A stretch of DNA of 64,000 bases from NCBI GenBank assembly GCA_019914945.1, contig CM034106.1, forward strand, positions 1,178,001-1,242,000, read 5' to 3'. Within the stretch, counting starts at the first letter, position 1. Each line of letters opens with the position of its first letter. Below, in pieces: positions 23,411-36,300 of the stretch. The DNA comes from Typha latifolia (taxonomy: Eukaryota; Streptophyta; Magnoliopsida; Poales; Typhaceae). The notes beneath the pieces were generated by a model. It had not been told where the DNA came from. It searched no databases and saw only the letters and a list, made by a program, of their open reading frames with translations. Made by a program: the position numbers and the translations under genes.

Positions 23411-26400
23411 CGAAAGTATGAGTTTTGTTAGGATTTGTTATGGTTGTTTGGAGTTGTTTAACTTAGTGAGGAGTTCTTAGGGCGAGCCTCTATATATATG
23501 TAAAGGAAACCCTAATTGATGATGATGATATTAGAATTGGCTTTGGCCTTTATTTCCTTCTTTATTTATCTCTAGCTATTGGTGTCCTCTCTCTCCTCCA
23601 TTCTTCCTCCGCCCAAGTCTTTGGTCGGCCTCTTCCAGCTTCTAACCACACTCTTCCACAACAACTTCTCCCCCTTCACACCAAAAACTAAACCTAACGT
23701 CCATCTAACCATTGGAGGGCTATCAAGCTATGATCTAATTAATTTTCGACCACTGTTTGATCGATATCTTGAGATCTAACCATCCGAATCTCGTGATTTT
23801 ATATTCGTTAGAAAGCTCTCTCTCCAAAAGCAATAACATATCCAAAATTCAAAAAGATCCATCGGTTAGATTATTTATAAATCCCTTCGGAAGTTACGTG
23901 CTTATTCGAGTTTAGAACCGTTGCGGATCGGATTAGACCGGTTCGTAATATATATGCACAAAATACAAAATTTAGAAGAGTATACAAGTAGATAATGAGC
24001 TTTTGAGAGGTATACAGATAAAAAAAAAAACCTAAAAAATAGTTAATTGCACTTAGACTCTTGAACTATAGTTTATTTTTACTTAGATATTTTTTTTTGT
24101 GATATTTAACCTACCCAACTATCTACTATCTTTTAGAATTCTGAGAGATGATGATGCATAGTGCCCTTGGAAGATTAGAAATACTGTCTATGAATACGTA
24201 GGTCTTTTAAAGAAAGTTAGAGAATACTAAATTTTGTATGTCTACGATGAAATGAAAGTAACCGGGCAGCTGAGTAGGTAGCTCGTCGAGGTAAGAAAAG
24301 ATCCACCTGTGTTGCTCTTAAGCCGATGGACCCAATTCCCCCAAATCTATGTAATCTTCTCATTTATAATTCTCTACTTGATTTCACTGGGTAAGAGTTA
24401 CTACGTGAATACTATAACTCTTCACCTGAAAAAATAAACCATCTAGTAAATGTCACCTCTATTAATAGAGAACATTAAATTATCATCTTACTCTCAACTT
24501 TTCTCCTTTTTCCTCTCAAAAAAAGATAAATAGTTTCTAAAGAATCTAAAATTGATGACATAATATTTTTAATATAAAAATCTAATATATAATTAAGGGG
24601 TCAATATGCCATAAAAAATAAATAAAAAGCTTTATCTAAAGTTGGATAAAAATTCAAGGTGTAGGTGTAATTATTCTCAAAGCAAAATTGTTGAGAATTT
24701 TATAGGAAATACCCAACATTTTGAATTTATTATCATTAGCACCCAACAATATGGATATTTATCATAGGACTTGGCATTTTGCATTTATTTCTCAATAACA
24801 CCATTGAGTTAGATTTAACCAAACAGTTGTTGACCAAATAGAGAACATTATATTACCAACAAAAAGATAACATTTTGCCAAAGTTTCATTAGATTATAGT
24901 TGGGCCAGGCCTTCCTCATAAGAAGAACCTATTTATTTAGGCCCAAAGTGGAGGCCCTCTTCCTTGTTTATCATATGAACCAGGCCTAGATAAGAGTTGG
25001 CCCAATGGATAATCTCCGAGTAAGGGCGTTATTGAGTCGAGCTCTGTTCGAGCTCGTCTTAAAATTAGTTTCGAGTCTAACCCAAAGCATCAAGCTTGAA
25101 TTGACTATATTTGATATTTACATATATCGAGTCTTATCATGCCAAGCCTGATCAAATTGTCACGCACTCAAGCTCAACTTGGAATTAAATTTGAATTTGA
25201 CCAATTGATTCAGCTTGATTTATTTCAAATTTGAGGTGAGCTTGAGTTCTTATCGGCTTGCTTACATGACTCTCTGAAGTTAATATTTACATGTATATCC
25301 CTCAAAATATATGTTATTTACATAGATACTCATCTGATTATTTTTTAAATTACATCTCAATAATTTAATTACATAGATATTCCTCAAAATAAGAATATTT
25401 TTATCTTTTTATGTCTAAATTATATAAATTCTAACAATTAGTTAACTTCACATGGTATCTATGCAAAAACTAAAGTTTCAAATGGTACACATATATACAT
25501 CAAATTTAGAGGGACACGCGAGTAAATATGAGATTTTGAAAGGTATGTATGAAAAAAAAATTACCCAAAAAAATTCCATAAATTCCCCAATTTAAGGAAT
25601 TTTGTCTATAATTCTAAATTTTGATTTCTAAGCAAAGTGTCAGCTCCATAAATCCCTAAATTTATTGTGCTTTTTTTTATAATTATTATTACCTTAAAGA
25701 GCCTAGCATTACTTTTGCTTTTTTCTTTTTCTTTTTTAGGCCTAGGCATTGCTTTTCTCATCAATCATGCAAATATAAAATTATCCAACCAAGTTATACC
25801 AAATCTTAAACTAATAAGTTTTGAGTGAAACCCAAGTATGTCATCATGTTGATAGGAAAATGATTCAATAAGGCCATAGAGTACCTTTATTGAAGAAAGG
25901 CATGCTTTGTCTTGTGGGAAACCACCTAAAGACCCATTTTTAAACTAATGGAAGGTTCCCTTCATACATCCATATATATATTTATATGAGAAAAAAAATA
26001 AAGATTCTCTTTGAAATTTCATGTAAGTATTAATGATCGCGATAATTTAAACTCATTGTGACTCATTTCTTAGAAGGGTTGGTCCGGATATCTGATCTAG
26101 TACTATGATAAGTTTGATTTAAAAAAAAAATTCATTGATGTTAGTCGGGACTAACTTCTTTATTATATTAACCTAACTATAGATATTAAACAACATAACT
26201 ACCCATATATTATCTAAGGATTAGGAATAAAGTATTAAAATATTAATGGAGTATAGGATTTTTTTTTTAGATTGAGAGTAGAAACTTAATAATAATTCAA
26301 ATTAAAAACAAATATTCTAATTTTTATGGTTTTTCTATAACTGATAATGTTTTCTGAAGCAATAAAGGAAAAAAAAAATAAGGGTAGAATGTAGACAATA

Positions 26401-26687
26401 ATAAATAAATAAAAACTAAATTATAATAAAATAAAATTTTCTTGTGTTGTTTATTGAATAATTATTATTTTTTTCCTTGCATTCTTTTCCTTCCTCCCAC
26501 TTGGAAAGTTGAAGCCTTGTAATGGGGAAGAACCAAAGAATTTGGCATCATGAGAAAGACATTTATTTAATGCAAAAAAAAAAAGATTAACTTAGGTGTA
26601 AGGGTCCATAAAGGTTTTTATTATTAATATATTTGGTTATAATAAGAATGAAAAGATAAAGTAATAATTGATGAGTTGATTAGGAGT

Positions 26688-26800
26688 GCATGATTGTGTT
26701 GGCCATTATAAACAGTGGAAATTATATGGTCCCCTAAAATTAGAAGTGATTGTGTTGGCCATTAGAACAGTGGGAATTATATGATCCCTAGAATGGCTAA
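26688..26800. repeat. Tandem duplication of about 57 bp, two copies
   Basis: GATTGTGTTGGCCATTA occurs near 26693 and again near 26749, each followed by ...ACAGTGG(A/G)AATTATATG(G/A)TCCC. The two copies differ by a few substitutions and one short indel. Confidence 0.75.
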
Positions 26801-29800
26801 GTGCTAATCTAATGATTAATAGTTTAAAATTTAAAATTTATTTTTTATATTTTATTTTTTTAAAGTGATATATGAGTAAGACATAACAATTGAATGTCTT
26901 CTTGAAGAGAGAAAAAATATTGTAAAAATATAATTCACTTACAAACCCATATAAACACAATTTTATCTTTGTGAGAAGTGTTTTCTTTTTAGTATCATTA
27001 TAATAAATATGTTTTTTATTACTAATGAGTAGGAGTAAAAAAATTAATATAAACATATAGTAGATATTAGTAAGGGTATAAAAATATTGTTATAGCTATT
27101 TATAAATCTAACACTTAAAATATTAGAAATTTTACAAATTACGGTCTATACTTTATCTATTTTGTGATTCACACTCCGACTTTAAGATTTTTATAACTCG
27201 ACTTTACTTTTTTTCTTATAATTATTATTTAACACTCTCTATTAATTTAAACAATACCAGCAAAGGAATATTTTGTTATAATATATTAAATAATTTTTAA
27301 ATACTTAAATTACTCGTAACTTTTTCTGAGAATAAGTAAAGAGAAAAAAAAATAGTAGTAAAAGTATTTTAATAATTTGATTGATATCAGTTAGTCAAAA
27401 TAACGTTAGATGTATAACGAGAATTACAAAGAAAAAAAAAAAGAATCAGGTTATAAAATTGTCGAAGACGAGTATGAATCATAAAATAGACAAAATATAT
27501 AGTATAATTTGTAAAATACTTTAAACTATGTTATACATAGGTAGTATTTACACAAATAAAAGTATTGAAAGATTTTAAAAAAAAATTCCTATTATTTAAA
27601 CAAAATTGGAATTCCATAATATGATCCTCATCATGTCAGAGTCCAAGTAATTATAATCTTCTAGAATCCTAGTCAAATCATCTCCGACAAAAGGGGAGAA
27701 AGAATCCTAACAATTTCATGGTCTGCAAGATCTTTGGCCTAAAATCTTTAGATGTGTACTCTGTTTGGAAATATATTTTTTTCCTCAAAGTTTCTAAGAC
27801 TACCATCTTTATTTGGTATATCAAAGTCGACAAAAAAACTTAGTAGAAGTATTGAAGATGGTGCCTCTGATGTGAGTGAAGGGACACTTAGTACATCACT
27901 CAACAAGAGTTTATTTTTCTAATTTTTTTACTAAAGGGATCTCCCCCTATAATATAATTTAATAATATTATTGGTCACCAAATTTAATAACAAAAAGGGC
28001 ATCTTCTAGTTAGGTCAATGACCCTATTATAAATGGCCAAAAAAAGTTACAAGAGGGAGTTTTGCATAAGGAAAAATGCTTAATTATTTAGCGACTTTTA
28101 TTATTGCGAAAAGCGTCAGAATAGTTTAGCAGTTCATTTGTCTTAAGACCTAGGGTTTGGATCACTCTTGTAGGAATAGGAAGGTCGAAAGGTAGACCTA
28201 AATCTTTCTATTTTTTTCCTCTCTTTTCTCCCACCACCGACGATCTCGATCAAACCCTAAAGCCACCACCACCACCTACAAGAGTTTTACCAACACCATC
28301 ACCTGCAAGGAATGAATGGCAGATTATCTATTGTCTTCTCTAATATGCAGGTTATCACGGTTAAGTATAAGTTAAGCCCTTATCTGCTATGGATGTAGAA
28401 CTTAATAATAACAGGCTGAAACTATATAGTTTGAATAAAGAAAAATAAAAGATTTCTCCTTTTAATAATTAAGTATTTTTCTTTATATGTATCGCTGAAC
28501 AGTTCAATAAATTTTTGAGCAGTTCATGACATGGCAGCAGATGTAATTAAAAGATATCCCTTTTAGTATTAGGTTTGATGGATGAATTAGTTCACTAAAT
28601 AAGTTTCTAAGGAGGCACACTTTTCTCAACAACAACAAAAAAAAAGGCTTTTCTTTCACATTATTTTACCTTTTAATTTTTTGCACACAATTTTAGGAAC
28701 ATTTTAGTCATAATGCTCACTATGCACATTCATGTGGATAGCATGTAATCTTTTTCAGTTAAAAAAAGAAGACAATAAGCTATTGAATATGAAGCTCAAT
28801 GTTACTTAGAAAAAGTTTAAGAGGTTTGGGTGTCAATTTTTTTTTTCTTCAAGAGATGTGAATGATATTAAGCAGTAGTTCAAAGAGTCTTAATGGAAAC
28901 CTTATACTTATTGGATCTAAAACAAAGCAATGAAATTTAATTGAGAATATTAGTTACACACTGCTTCTATACCTATGTCTCTTATCCTCTTTTCTTCTTT
29001 ATATAACCTAGAGAAGAGAATAAGAATATTAGTTAAAATATTGGGATAAGCTTAGCTCCTGATGCTGCCATTTTGTTCTTCCTGTTATTCTTCACTTGTA
29101 ACATGCACATATATTTGAAATTTCCCAAAGGGGAACACTTTAGATCTTCAAAAACTAATTTGAAATCTTGGGCCAAAGGACATGTCTGTCTTGGATGGGA
29201 CATCACTAGAATCAAAACCCCTAGAATTGTCAAAAGCTATGGATTGTTTTGTGGAGTTTGGATGCATGCATGTGTGTGGGAATGCACAATCTTGTGCACT
29301 TCCTAACTTCTTTGGTATTTGGAATCAAGGGAATCAAAGTGGAGCTACAATTTTCATGTGTCACCTTCTTGGTTACATATTTATGCCTAATAATACATGT
29401 TAAAAGATGCACCTAATTATAGATAGAATTTTCATTTATAATGTGTATTTTTGTATGATCGGGAACTCGTTGACTATCAAGAAAGATTAAGTTGTTAGAG
29501 GACGATAATTTTTTTTTCTTTGGATTTAAATCCTTACTCTTGATAAAATAGGGATAAGTTACGAGCCCAAATCCCAAGATTTGATATGTCAAATTAAAAA
29601 AGAATTAATTGATGATTTGGTGATTAGTAAATGGTTAGGCATGCACTATCCAAGGCATTTGATGTATAAAATTAGTTTGCTCCTTAACGTGTCCTAAACT
29701 TGGACCATGTATAAGAGTTTGAGACTATCTATTCTTATCCCTAATGAAGAATAGATATGGAGATATGAATCATAAGATAAGGGAGAGAATAAAGTTAACA

Positions 29801-30796
29801 AGTAAGCTAAGATTTCCCTCTTAAACAACAACAAGAAGTGGAAACTTCACCATTATTTGCCTCCCATCTCTTGGGGAACAGTGGAGTGGGAACCAATTAT
29901 ATTCAACCATCACTGTAATAAGAGAATAAAATCATAGATAACTTTGGCCCACTCCCTCCTAAATCCCTTACAAGTATATAAGTTTGGTTAACTACAACTA
30001 GATCTACTAAATTATTGATCATTTTTGCATATACCTCCTTATAAAATCATTTTTGTTAACTCTCTTCGACAGAGTTAACAAAATGGATTAAATTATTTGT
30101 CTTCTAAAATAAGAGTAAAACAGTTTCTGGATAGTCTAACGAATAACTAACATAAGGTACGTTTCGGAGATGTTATATGGTATATAAATTAGGTGTTATC
30201 TTTTTCCTCATATGGATTGATACTTATTTTGTGATGTTTGCCCATAAATTGGTAGGAATCCCTTAAAATCAGCAGTCCATTTATTTGGGCAAAGTTTTAT
30301 TACCAGTATTTGGGCATGGAGAAAAATTGCTATTAGATCCCCTTAAGACATGGTTACATGATTTGTATCTTTCTATCCATGTCATGATGTTGATGCCTGA
30401 ACTAATTTTCCTTCAAGTCTTCCATGGCAAGGCTAATTCTGTCATTTTCATCGGGCTAACATTGTCCCATGTTTAATTACGTTTAGGCATATCTAAAAAC
30501 TTCCTCTTATTCTTCTTGTCTTCATTTAGTTGCCACATGAACACGGTTAGGTGCACGCTAGTTGTGACCGTTGCGCCGAAAATAGAATACCGATTACGCG
30601 CATCAGACGACCGATCAGTATTTATGTTTAGAATAAAATATATAATAGACAAGTCAGGATTAACAAATGTACGATGTTACTCCGAGATTATCGTAATTGA
30701 TGCGTTGGCGTGCATCGGACGGATGCCGTCCGAAAGCAGGAGCGAAAAAGAGGGAGAGAGAGAGAGGGAGAGATTCGGAAAAAGGCGGAAAAAGAA

Positions 30797-30806
30797 AAAC
30801 CCTAAA
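30797..30806 (+). promoter_or_regulatory. Telo-box-like motif upstream of AFR
   Basis: AAACCCTAAA lies here, about 370 bases upstream of the AFR ATG. AAACCCTA telo-boxes are known plant promoter elements. The motif is clear; its function is inferred. Confidence 0.4.
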
Positions 30807-30981
30807 AAGGAGGAGAATTTCTGGGCCCACCCACGTCTTAGCCCACAATCCACGATTCCATTATGGGCCGGGCTCTATCTCTTTTATTTAATTGGTTTTA
30901 ACAAGTGGGGCCCAATTTCGAGACGCCGCGAAAGCGACAGCCTCTACCTCTCTTCCTTCCCTTTCAAACCTCCTCCAAAAT

Positions 30982-30987
30982 TATAAA
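30982..30987 (+). promoter_or_regulatory. Probable TATA box of AFR
   Basis: TATAAA lies 184 bases upstream of the AFR ATG. Initiation 25-35 bases downstream would give a leader of about 150 nt that includes the G-rich tract at 31107-31128. Confidence 0.5.
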
Positions 30988-31106
30988 TCCACCCCTAAAT
31001 CCATCCCCTCTTCTCCTCCTCACTCCTTCCCCTCGCTATCTCCATTACTTTCTCCCGACTAAAAAACTAAATCAAGAACAAGAGAGAGGAGAGGAGAAGA
31101 GTTTTA

Positions 31107-31128
31107 GGGTTAGGGTTAGGGTTGGGGG
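31107..31128 (+). promoter_or_regulatory. Telomere-like TTAGGG tract / G-quadruplex motif in the AFR leader
   Basis: Four G-runs (31107-31109, 31113-31115, 31119-31121, 31124-31128) are separated by TTA, TTA and TT. This satisfies the G3+N1-7 quadruplex pattern on the sense strand. It ends 37 bases before the AFR ATG, so if the TATA box at 30982 is used it lies in the 5' UTR of the mRNA. Confidence 0.6.
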
Positions 31129-31165
31129 ATTTTTTTTTAGAGATAGAGAGATCTTATATCGAGCG

Positions 31166-32275
31166 ATGAAGGAGAGATTGGAGAAGGCGACGGAGGAGGA
31201 GGAGGAGGAGGAGGCGGCGATGATACCCGGGTTGCCGGACGAGGTGGCGGAGCTGTGCCTCCTCCACCTCCCCTTCCCGTACCAAACCCTAGCCCGATCC
31301 GTGTCCGCAGCGTGGAATCGCGTCCTCTCGAGCGCTTCCTTCCTCCGGGCGAAAGCCGCGGCGTCGCCTTCGTTGGCGGCACCGTACGTCTTCGTTTTCG
31401 CATTTGATCGTAGCTCGCTCCGCCTGCAGTGGCAGGCGCTTGACCCCGGATCCAAGCGGTGGTTCGTCCTGCCACCCATGCCAGTCGCCGGAGACGGCGA
31501 GGTGTCGCCGCTCTGCCCGCCGGCGTTCGCCTGCGCCGCGGTGGCTGACCGTGGAGAGCTCTACGTCCTCGGTGGCATGCGCGCCGCTGACCAGTCCCCG
31601 CTACGAACCCTTTTCTCCTACCGCGCCGCCAGCAACTCCTGGGCCCCCGCCGCCCCGATGCCGACCCCGCGCTCCTTCTTCGCCGCCGGCGCCATCGGCG
31701 GCAAGATCTACGCCGCGGGAGGCGGCGACGGCGAGGCCGGCGAGGTGGAGTGTTACGATCCGACCGCCGACAGCTGGCGGCCGGCGGCGGGGATGCGGCG
31801 GGGGATGGCGCGGTACGACGCGGCCGTGGTGGGGCGGCGGATGTACGTGACAGAGGGGTGGGCGTGGCCGTTCGACGCCTCGCCACGCGGCGGCGTGTAC
31901 GACGCGGACCGGGACGCGTGGGAGGAGATGGCCGTGGGGCTGCGGGAGGGGTGGACCGGCGCGAGCGCCGTCGCCGGCGGCCGGCTCTACGTCGTCGCCG
32001 AATACGGCGACTCCAAGGTCAAGCGCTACGACGAGGGGCGCGACACGTGGAAGTCCGTCTCCGGCGGCGGCGTCCCACCGGAGGTCGGCAGGCCTTTCGC
32101 CGTCGTCGGAGACGGCGACGGGAGGATCTACGTTGCCGGAAGCGGGCTCGACGTGGCCGTGGGGAAGGTGGAGAAGGGAGAAGGCGAGGAGGAGAGGGTG
32201 GAGTGGGAGGTGGTGAAGGGCCCGCCGGCGTTTGCTGACCTGGCGCCTTGCAACGCCCAGGTGCTGTACGTGTAG
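31166..32275 (+). CDS. AFR: F-box/kelch-repeat protein AFR (attenuated far-red response)
   Basis: A single-exon, GC-rich gene of 369 codons; Arabidopsis AFR is about 370 aa. AFR is an F-box subunit of an SCF ubiquitin ligase acting positively in phytochrome A far-red signalling. The F-box begins at about residue 20 (MIPGLPDEVAELCLLHLPFP). Kelch repeats follow, visible as WFVLPPMP, LYVLGGM, PTPRSFFAAG, IYAAGGG, VECYDPTADSW, MYVTEGWAWPF, GGVYD and LREGWTG. The C-terminus CNAQVLYV matches the family ending. The frame stays open upstream to 30905, but the ATG at 31166 is chosen because the upstream part reads through low-complexity leader sequence, lies across the TATA box and has no family match. 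The protein begins with an acidic Glu run encoded by GAG repeats, which may be species-specific. It is convergent with MZT1 across 6.6 kb. Confidence 0.93.
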   Translation: MKERLEKATEEEEEEEAAMIPGLPDEVAELCLLHLPFPYQTLARSVSAAWNRVLSSASFLRAKAAASPSLAAPYVFVFAFDRSSLRLQWQALDPGSKRWFVLPPMPVAGDGEVSPLCPPAFACAAVADRGELYVLGGMRAADQSPLRTLFSYRAASNSWAPAAPMPTPRSFFAAGAIGGKIYAAGGGDGEAGEVECYDPTADSWRPAAGMRRGMARYDAAVVGRRMYVTEGWAWPFDASPRGGVYDADRDAWEEMAVGLREGWTGASAVAGGRLYVVAEYGDSKVKRYDEGRDTWKSVSGGGVPPEVGRPFAVVGDGDGRIYVAGSGLDVAVGKVEKGEGEEERVEWEVVKGPPAFADLAPCNAQVLYV

Positions 32276-33275
32276 ATGCAAGAGTGGCTTTTTTCGAGGT
32301 GTGTTTCTGTAAAATTCCCTTCTTTTCCCTTTTAGCCCCCTTCCACTTTCCCTTTTCCTAATCTGCTCCTTTTTGTTTCAAGAGAGATTTATGTTATATA
32401 ATTAATATACTAGATAATATTTTACATAAAGTTGGAGGTTTTCTTGGAATAAGAGCGGGAGTTTAACAAATAAGCCCCCCTTTTAGTGCTTATATATATT
32501 AACGACTTGGAGCTTATCTATATATGATAGTGGGTGGTGGGGTTAATATGAATGGGGAAGGATCAAATGATGAGTATTATTAGGTTAGATTGAGAGCATC
32601 TTACGTGGGGTAGAGCTTAGAAAGATGAGGTGTTCTGTTTTGGATTTTCATATCAATTTTATATCATTTTACTCCTCTTCGATTGCATTTTGGGGCATTA
32701 TTTTAATATCGATTAATGATGCACGACCAAGTGCATGCAGGCGGTGAGTAAAGTATTCATGCATCATAATGATAAAAAGAAGAAAAAAAAGAAAAAAAAA
32801 AGAGAGAAGAAGCAAGAAGCTACAAAGAGATTAAGATGTGACAACTGAATCATTTTCTCATGCAATGCATGGTGGTTTTGGGTCAAACTCCTTTGTGGAT
32901 TAGTAAAGGGGGATCAATCTCTGTCAGTGTCGTTAAATAATGTTAAGTTTAATCCTTCCTAATATGTCTAAGTTAGATAATTAAACTAACTTTTTTAAAA
33001 AAAAAACGAACTATATAACTTCTTTCAGCATGTTGTTTAAAGTTTAAGTAAAGATTAAAGCATGTTGTTTACATAATCTTTAGCATTTTAGCTGTATACA
33101 TACGTAGTACCTAATAGATGCACTCGATCCTTCTCCTGATGGTCCATAAACAAGTCAAACAAGTGCAGGAAAGATGCATAGGGTCTACTTTGTTTAACTT
33201 CTTTTTCAAAGATAAGAAATGGAAAGTATGAGGGCCAGGGGTAAGGAATAAAAAGACAACAATACTCAAAACAAA

Positions 33276-33325
<50 letters not shown>

Positions 33326-36300
33326 GAAAACGCGGAGAATGTTAGAATCGTGTGGACTTGGCAAACCTTCTCCTGATTCTGGCTTAAGTAGGAGTGAGGA
33401 AGACAGTTCATAGGTGGACCACACAACACACACCTCTCTCTCTCTCTCTCAAATGTGGGCTCTACTCAATTAAAGATATAGAGAAAAAGAAAGCAAGGAA
33501 AAGGATAACCAAGAAGGAAAAAGAAGAAGAAGAAGAAGGAGAAGAAGAAAAGAGTTAGGTGGTATCTTCTAGCTGGTGGCATGTAACTGTCTCGCGATGT
33601 AATAAAATACGTAGTACTAGATCATTTGTGTGGTTTTAGGTGGCGTCAATCAAACTAGTTTAGCTATGTTTATTTCTTAAACATGTATAAGAAAATTTAT
33701 ACCTTATGTTTAGTTGTAAATCAGTATGAAAACTATGTAAATAATTACACTTGATATAACATAAAAAATAATAGTAGCATATTAGATGAAAGAGGAGAAT
33801 GATTAGATTAGTATTTCAATTTTGTTGATCTTATTCTACAACTAAACAGAGCCTACATCGGTTAATACATAAATTTCACATCTGATGGTAGCATATACTC
33901 TAACTTAGATCCTAATAAGAGATGTACACGGATTTTCTAAGGATTGGCATTGATATCGATGGGCACAAGTTGTCCTGATATCTAGGCCTTAGAATCTGAG
34001 GTTTGGGGGACCATCAGATCGCTGTCAATCTTTTTAAGATCCTTAAAACTGTCGACGACTCTTCCGTTCAACCATCCAATCCTGCCGACTTCTTCCAGAG
34101 TAGTAGTGTGGATAACAAGCGAGAAGCTCCTCTGCCTCAGATTCTGGGATTTTTAGTTTTGAATATTAATAGCAAGTACCAATCCATCAAATAGAATGGT
34201 ACTCAGTATACAGTTTATTATACTTCTAGAAACTAGTCTTTATATTTTTTTACTCCCTAAAATGAAATAAATAGTAGCAAGGGAATTGGACAATGATTCA
34301 AGGGGGGGGAATTCTTTTTTCTTTTTAATGCTAATTCTTCTCTCCAATTTAAAATTTTATTTTTCTTTCCTACCCATGAGCTGTGATCAGACTGACCTGA
34401 CTCCCTAGTGATTGAGGGTATCCTTGTCATTTCCAAACTGAATAAATTTGCAGCTACTGACCTGAGGACTGTGCTCTGTAATACTCCAAAGTCATCTCTC
34501 TGTTGCCTCTCCAATCAAAATTGCTGTATCCAATTTTAACTTCACCACCAATTGCAATTGCACATCACCAACCTTTCTCCATCCACCACCTGTGGCTTGA
34601 GGACAAATTGCTATCCCATTCTTAACTTTGCAAGAAGCCTTCAAGGGCCCAGATTGCCAGCTTTCTCTCTCCACCTGTGGCTTATGGACAAATTTCCAAC
34701 TTGAATACATACACATGCAATCAATTCTCCCATCTCATTCACATGGAAGCATTTCTTTTTCTCCTCCCCCACAAAACTTTAATGACAACCCATACTTATC
34801 ATCTATGAACATGGGGATGCTCCTAACCAACTGCAGCAGGCAAGGGGCAGAATTTTAAATGTTTTATGTGCTACATATAGAGAGTGATAAGTTTCACAAC
34901 CCTAACAGCGATTCATAGATTTAATTCGACCGTATGGGGCGAAGAATCCAATGCGGATTTGTGACCACGACGTCTTAAAAAGCTCTAACAGCCTTTATAC
35001 TGATTTCTTAACGCCTTTACCATGTAGCAGTGCCATACAAATATGCTTAAAGATCTAGAAGAGTACTGTATTCATCCACATACATTATAGACACAGATAA
35101 AAAGAACCTAGAAACATGAGGAGGAGCTTTGTTACCAAGTTTAGCTCATTTGAAGGCAATGTGTATTGGCCACCACCCAGTGGTCCCTCCTCAGAAGGTA
35201 CTCCACTCCAGTGTTCTCATCATCTCTAAAGAGTAATTACCTGAATCAAGGATAAAAAGTTCACATCACCTACAACACCACCAAAATAGAAAAAGTATGA
35301 CGGATTAATAATTTTGCACTAAAAGGAATATGAGTCCAGATAAATAAGAAGAAGATTCACTACCATTTCCTGATAATTCTATCAATTAGCCCTCTTATTC
35401 TATGATACAAGCTGAAAAATATGTAAGATACTAATTATGATTACCAAAATCTTGGTTGTCAGGACCTATATCTGGATTACCTGCAGGACGAAATGAACAG
35501 ACAAATCTGTTGATGGTGCAATAATGTTGTCCCCTTGAATCATAGTGTGACAAATTTGTGGTCCAATAATATGTGTAGGAATCACAATTATCATGGTATC
35601 AACCATGGTCCATGATACAGAGCCATCTAATTGCACCTGGCATCACAGAACACCATATTTCCTTGACAAAGAACTCCACTGCTGTTACATGCCTCTAAGC
35701 CCTTCTACTAAATTTGTTTGCTCAGGACATCAATCTGTTTTCAAGGGATCACCATCTGAGTATATCTTGCCACAAGTAATTCTGGCATTACCTATATTGA
35801 TCAGATACAAAATGGAAAATGGACAAATCCAAATAACAAAGTAATGTCACTTATAATACTTTCTTCTCAATCACGACTCTAGAGAAGTATTTTCCCTTAT
35901 GAACAACTGACTGAATATTTTGCAATTTGTGAAAGAGTGCTTAAGATGAGCAAGGATTGCCTGCAAATACTAAAATGAAGACATCTGATCAATCAAATTG
36001 GATTTTTTTTCTTTGAGAAATTCAATCAAATTGGGTTGTTGTCAAGCATATCACCCTTCAGAGATCATCTTATTGACAATGGGTAATACTAGATAAAGTG
36101 ACAATATGCAGAATTTCTTATAACAGAATTTGCTTCACTAGAAAAGCAGGATGTCCTATTTTGAGGGATCCGCTTGGGCTTCTAAATTTCTAGTGTCAAT
36201 ATCATGCCCAAGTACATGCATGAAATTAACAAGTCGGAATTCCATAAATGAAAAGCACATATACCGTTTCAAAAACTGATGCAAAAGGCAGCAATGCTGA

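Larger units (their letters stand above)
22260..30780. other. Gene-free AT-rich stretch between TFB1 and AFR
   Basis: About 8.5 kb with no recognisable coding exon. Short open frames lack conserved motifs. It contains the CpG-rich TTCGAACG block (23195-23410), an LTR-like or promoter-like segment after it, a local tandem duplication (26688-26800) and many A/T homopolymers. No tRNA, rRNA or CRISPR was seen. Confidence 0.55.

Noticed and set aside
30905..31165. Upstream extension of the AFR frame by 87 codons
   Set aside because: The extension starts upstream of the probable TATA box and encodes Pro/Leu/Ser low complexity with no family similarity; the conserved protein fits the ATG at 31166.
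31137..31886. 249-codon Arg/Pro-rich minus-strand frame antisense to AFR
   Set aside because: A typical antisense shadow of a GC-rich coding region.
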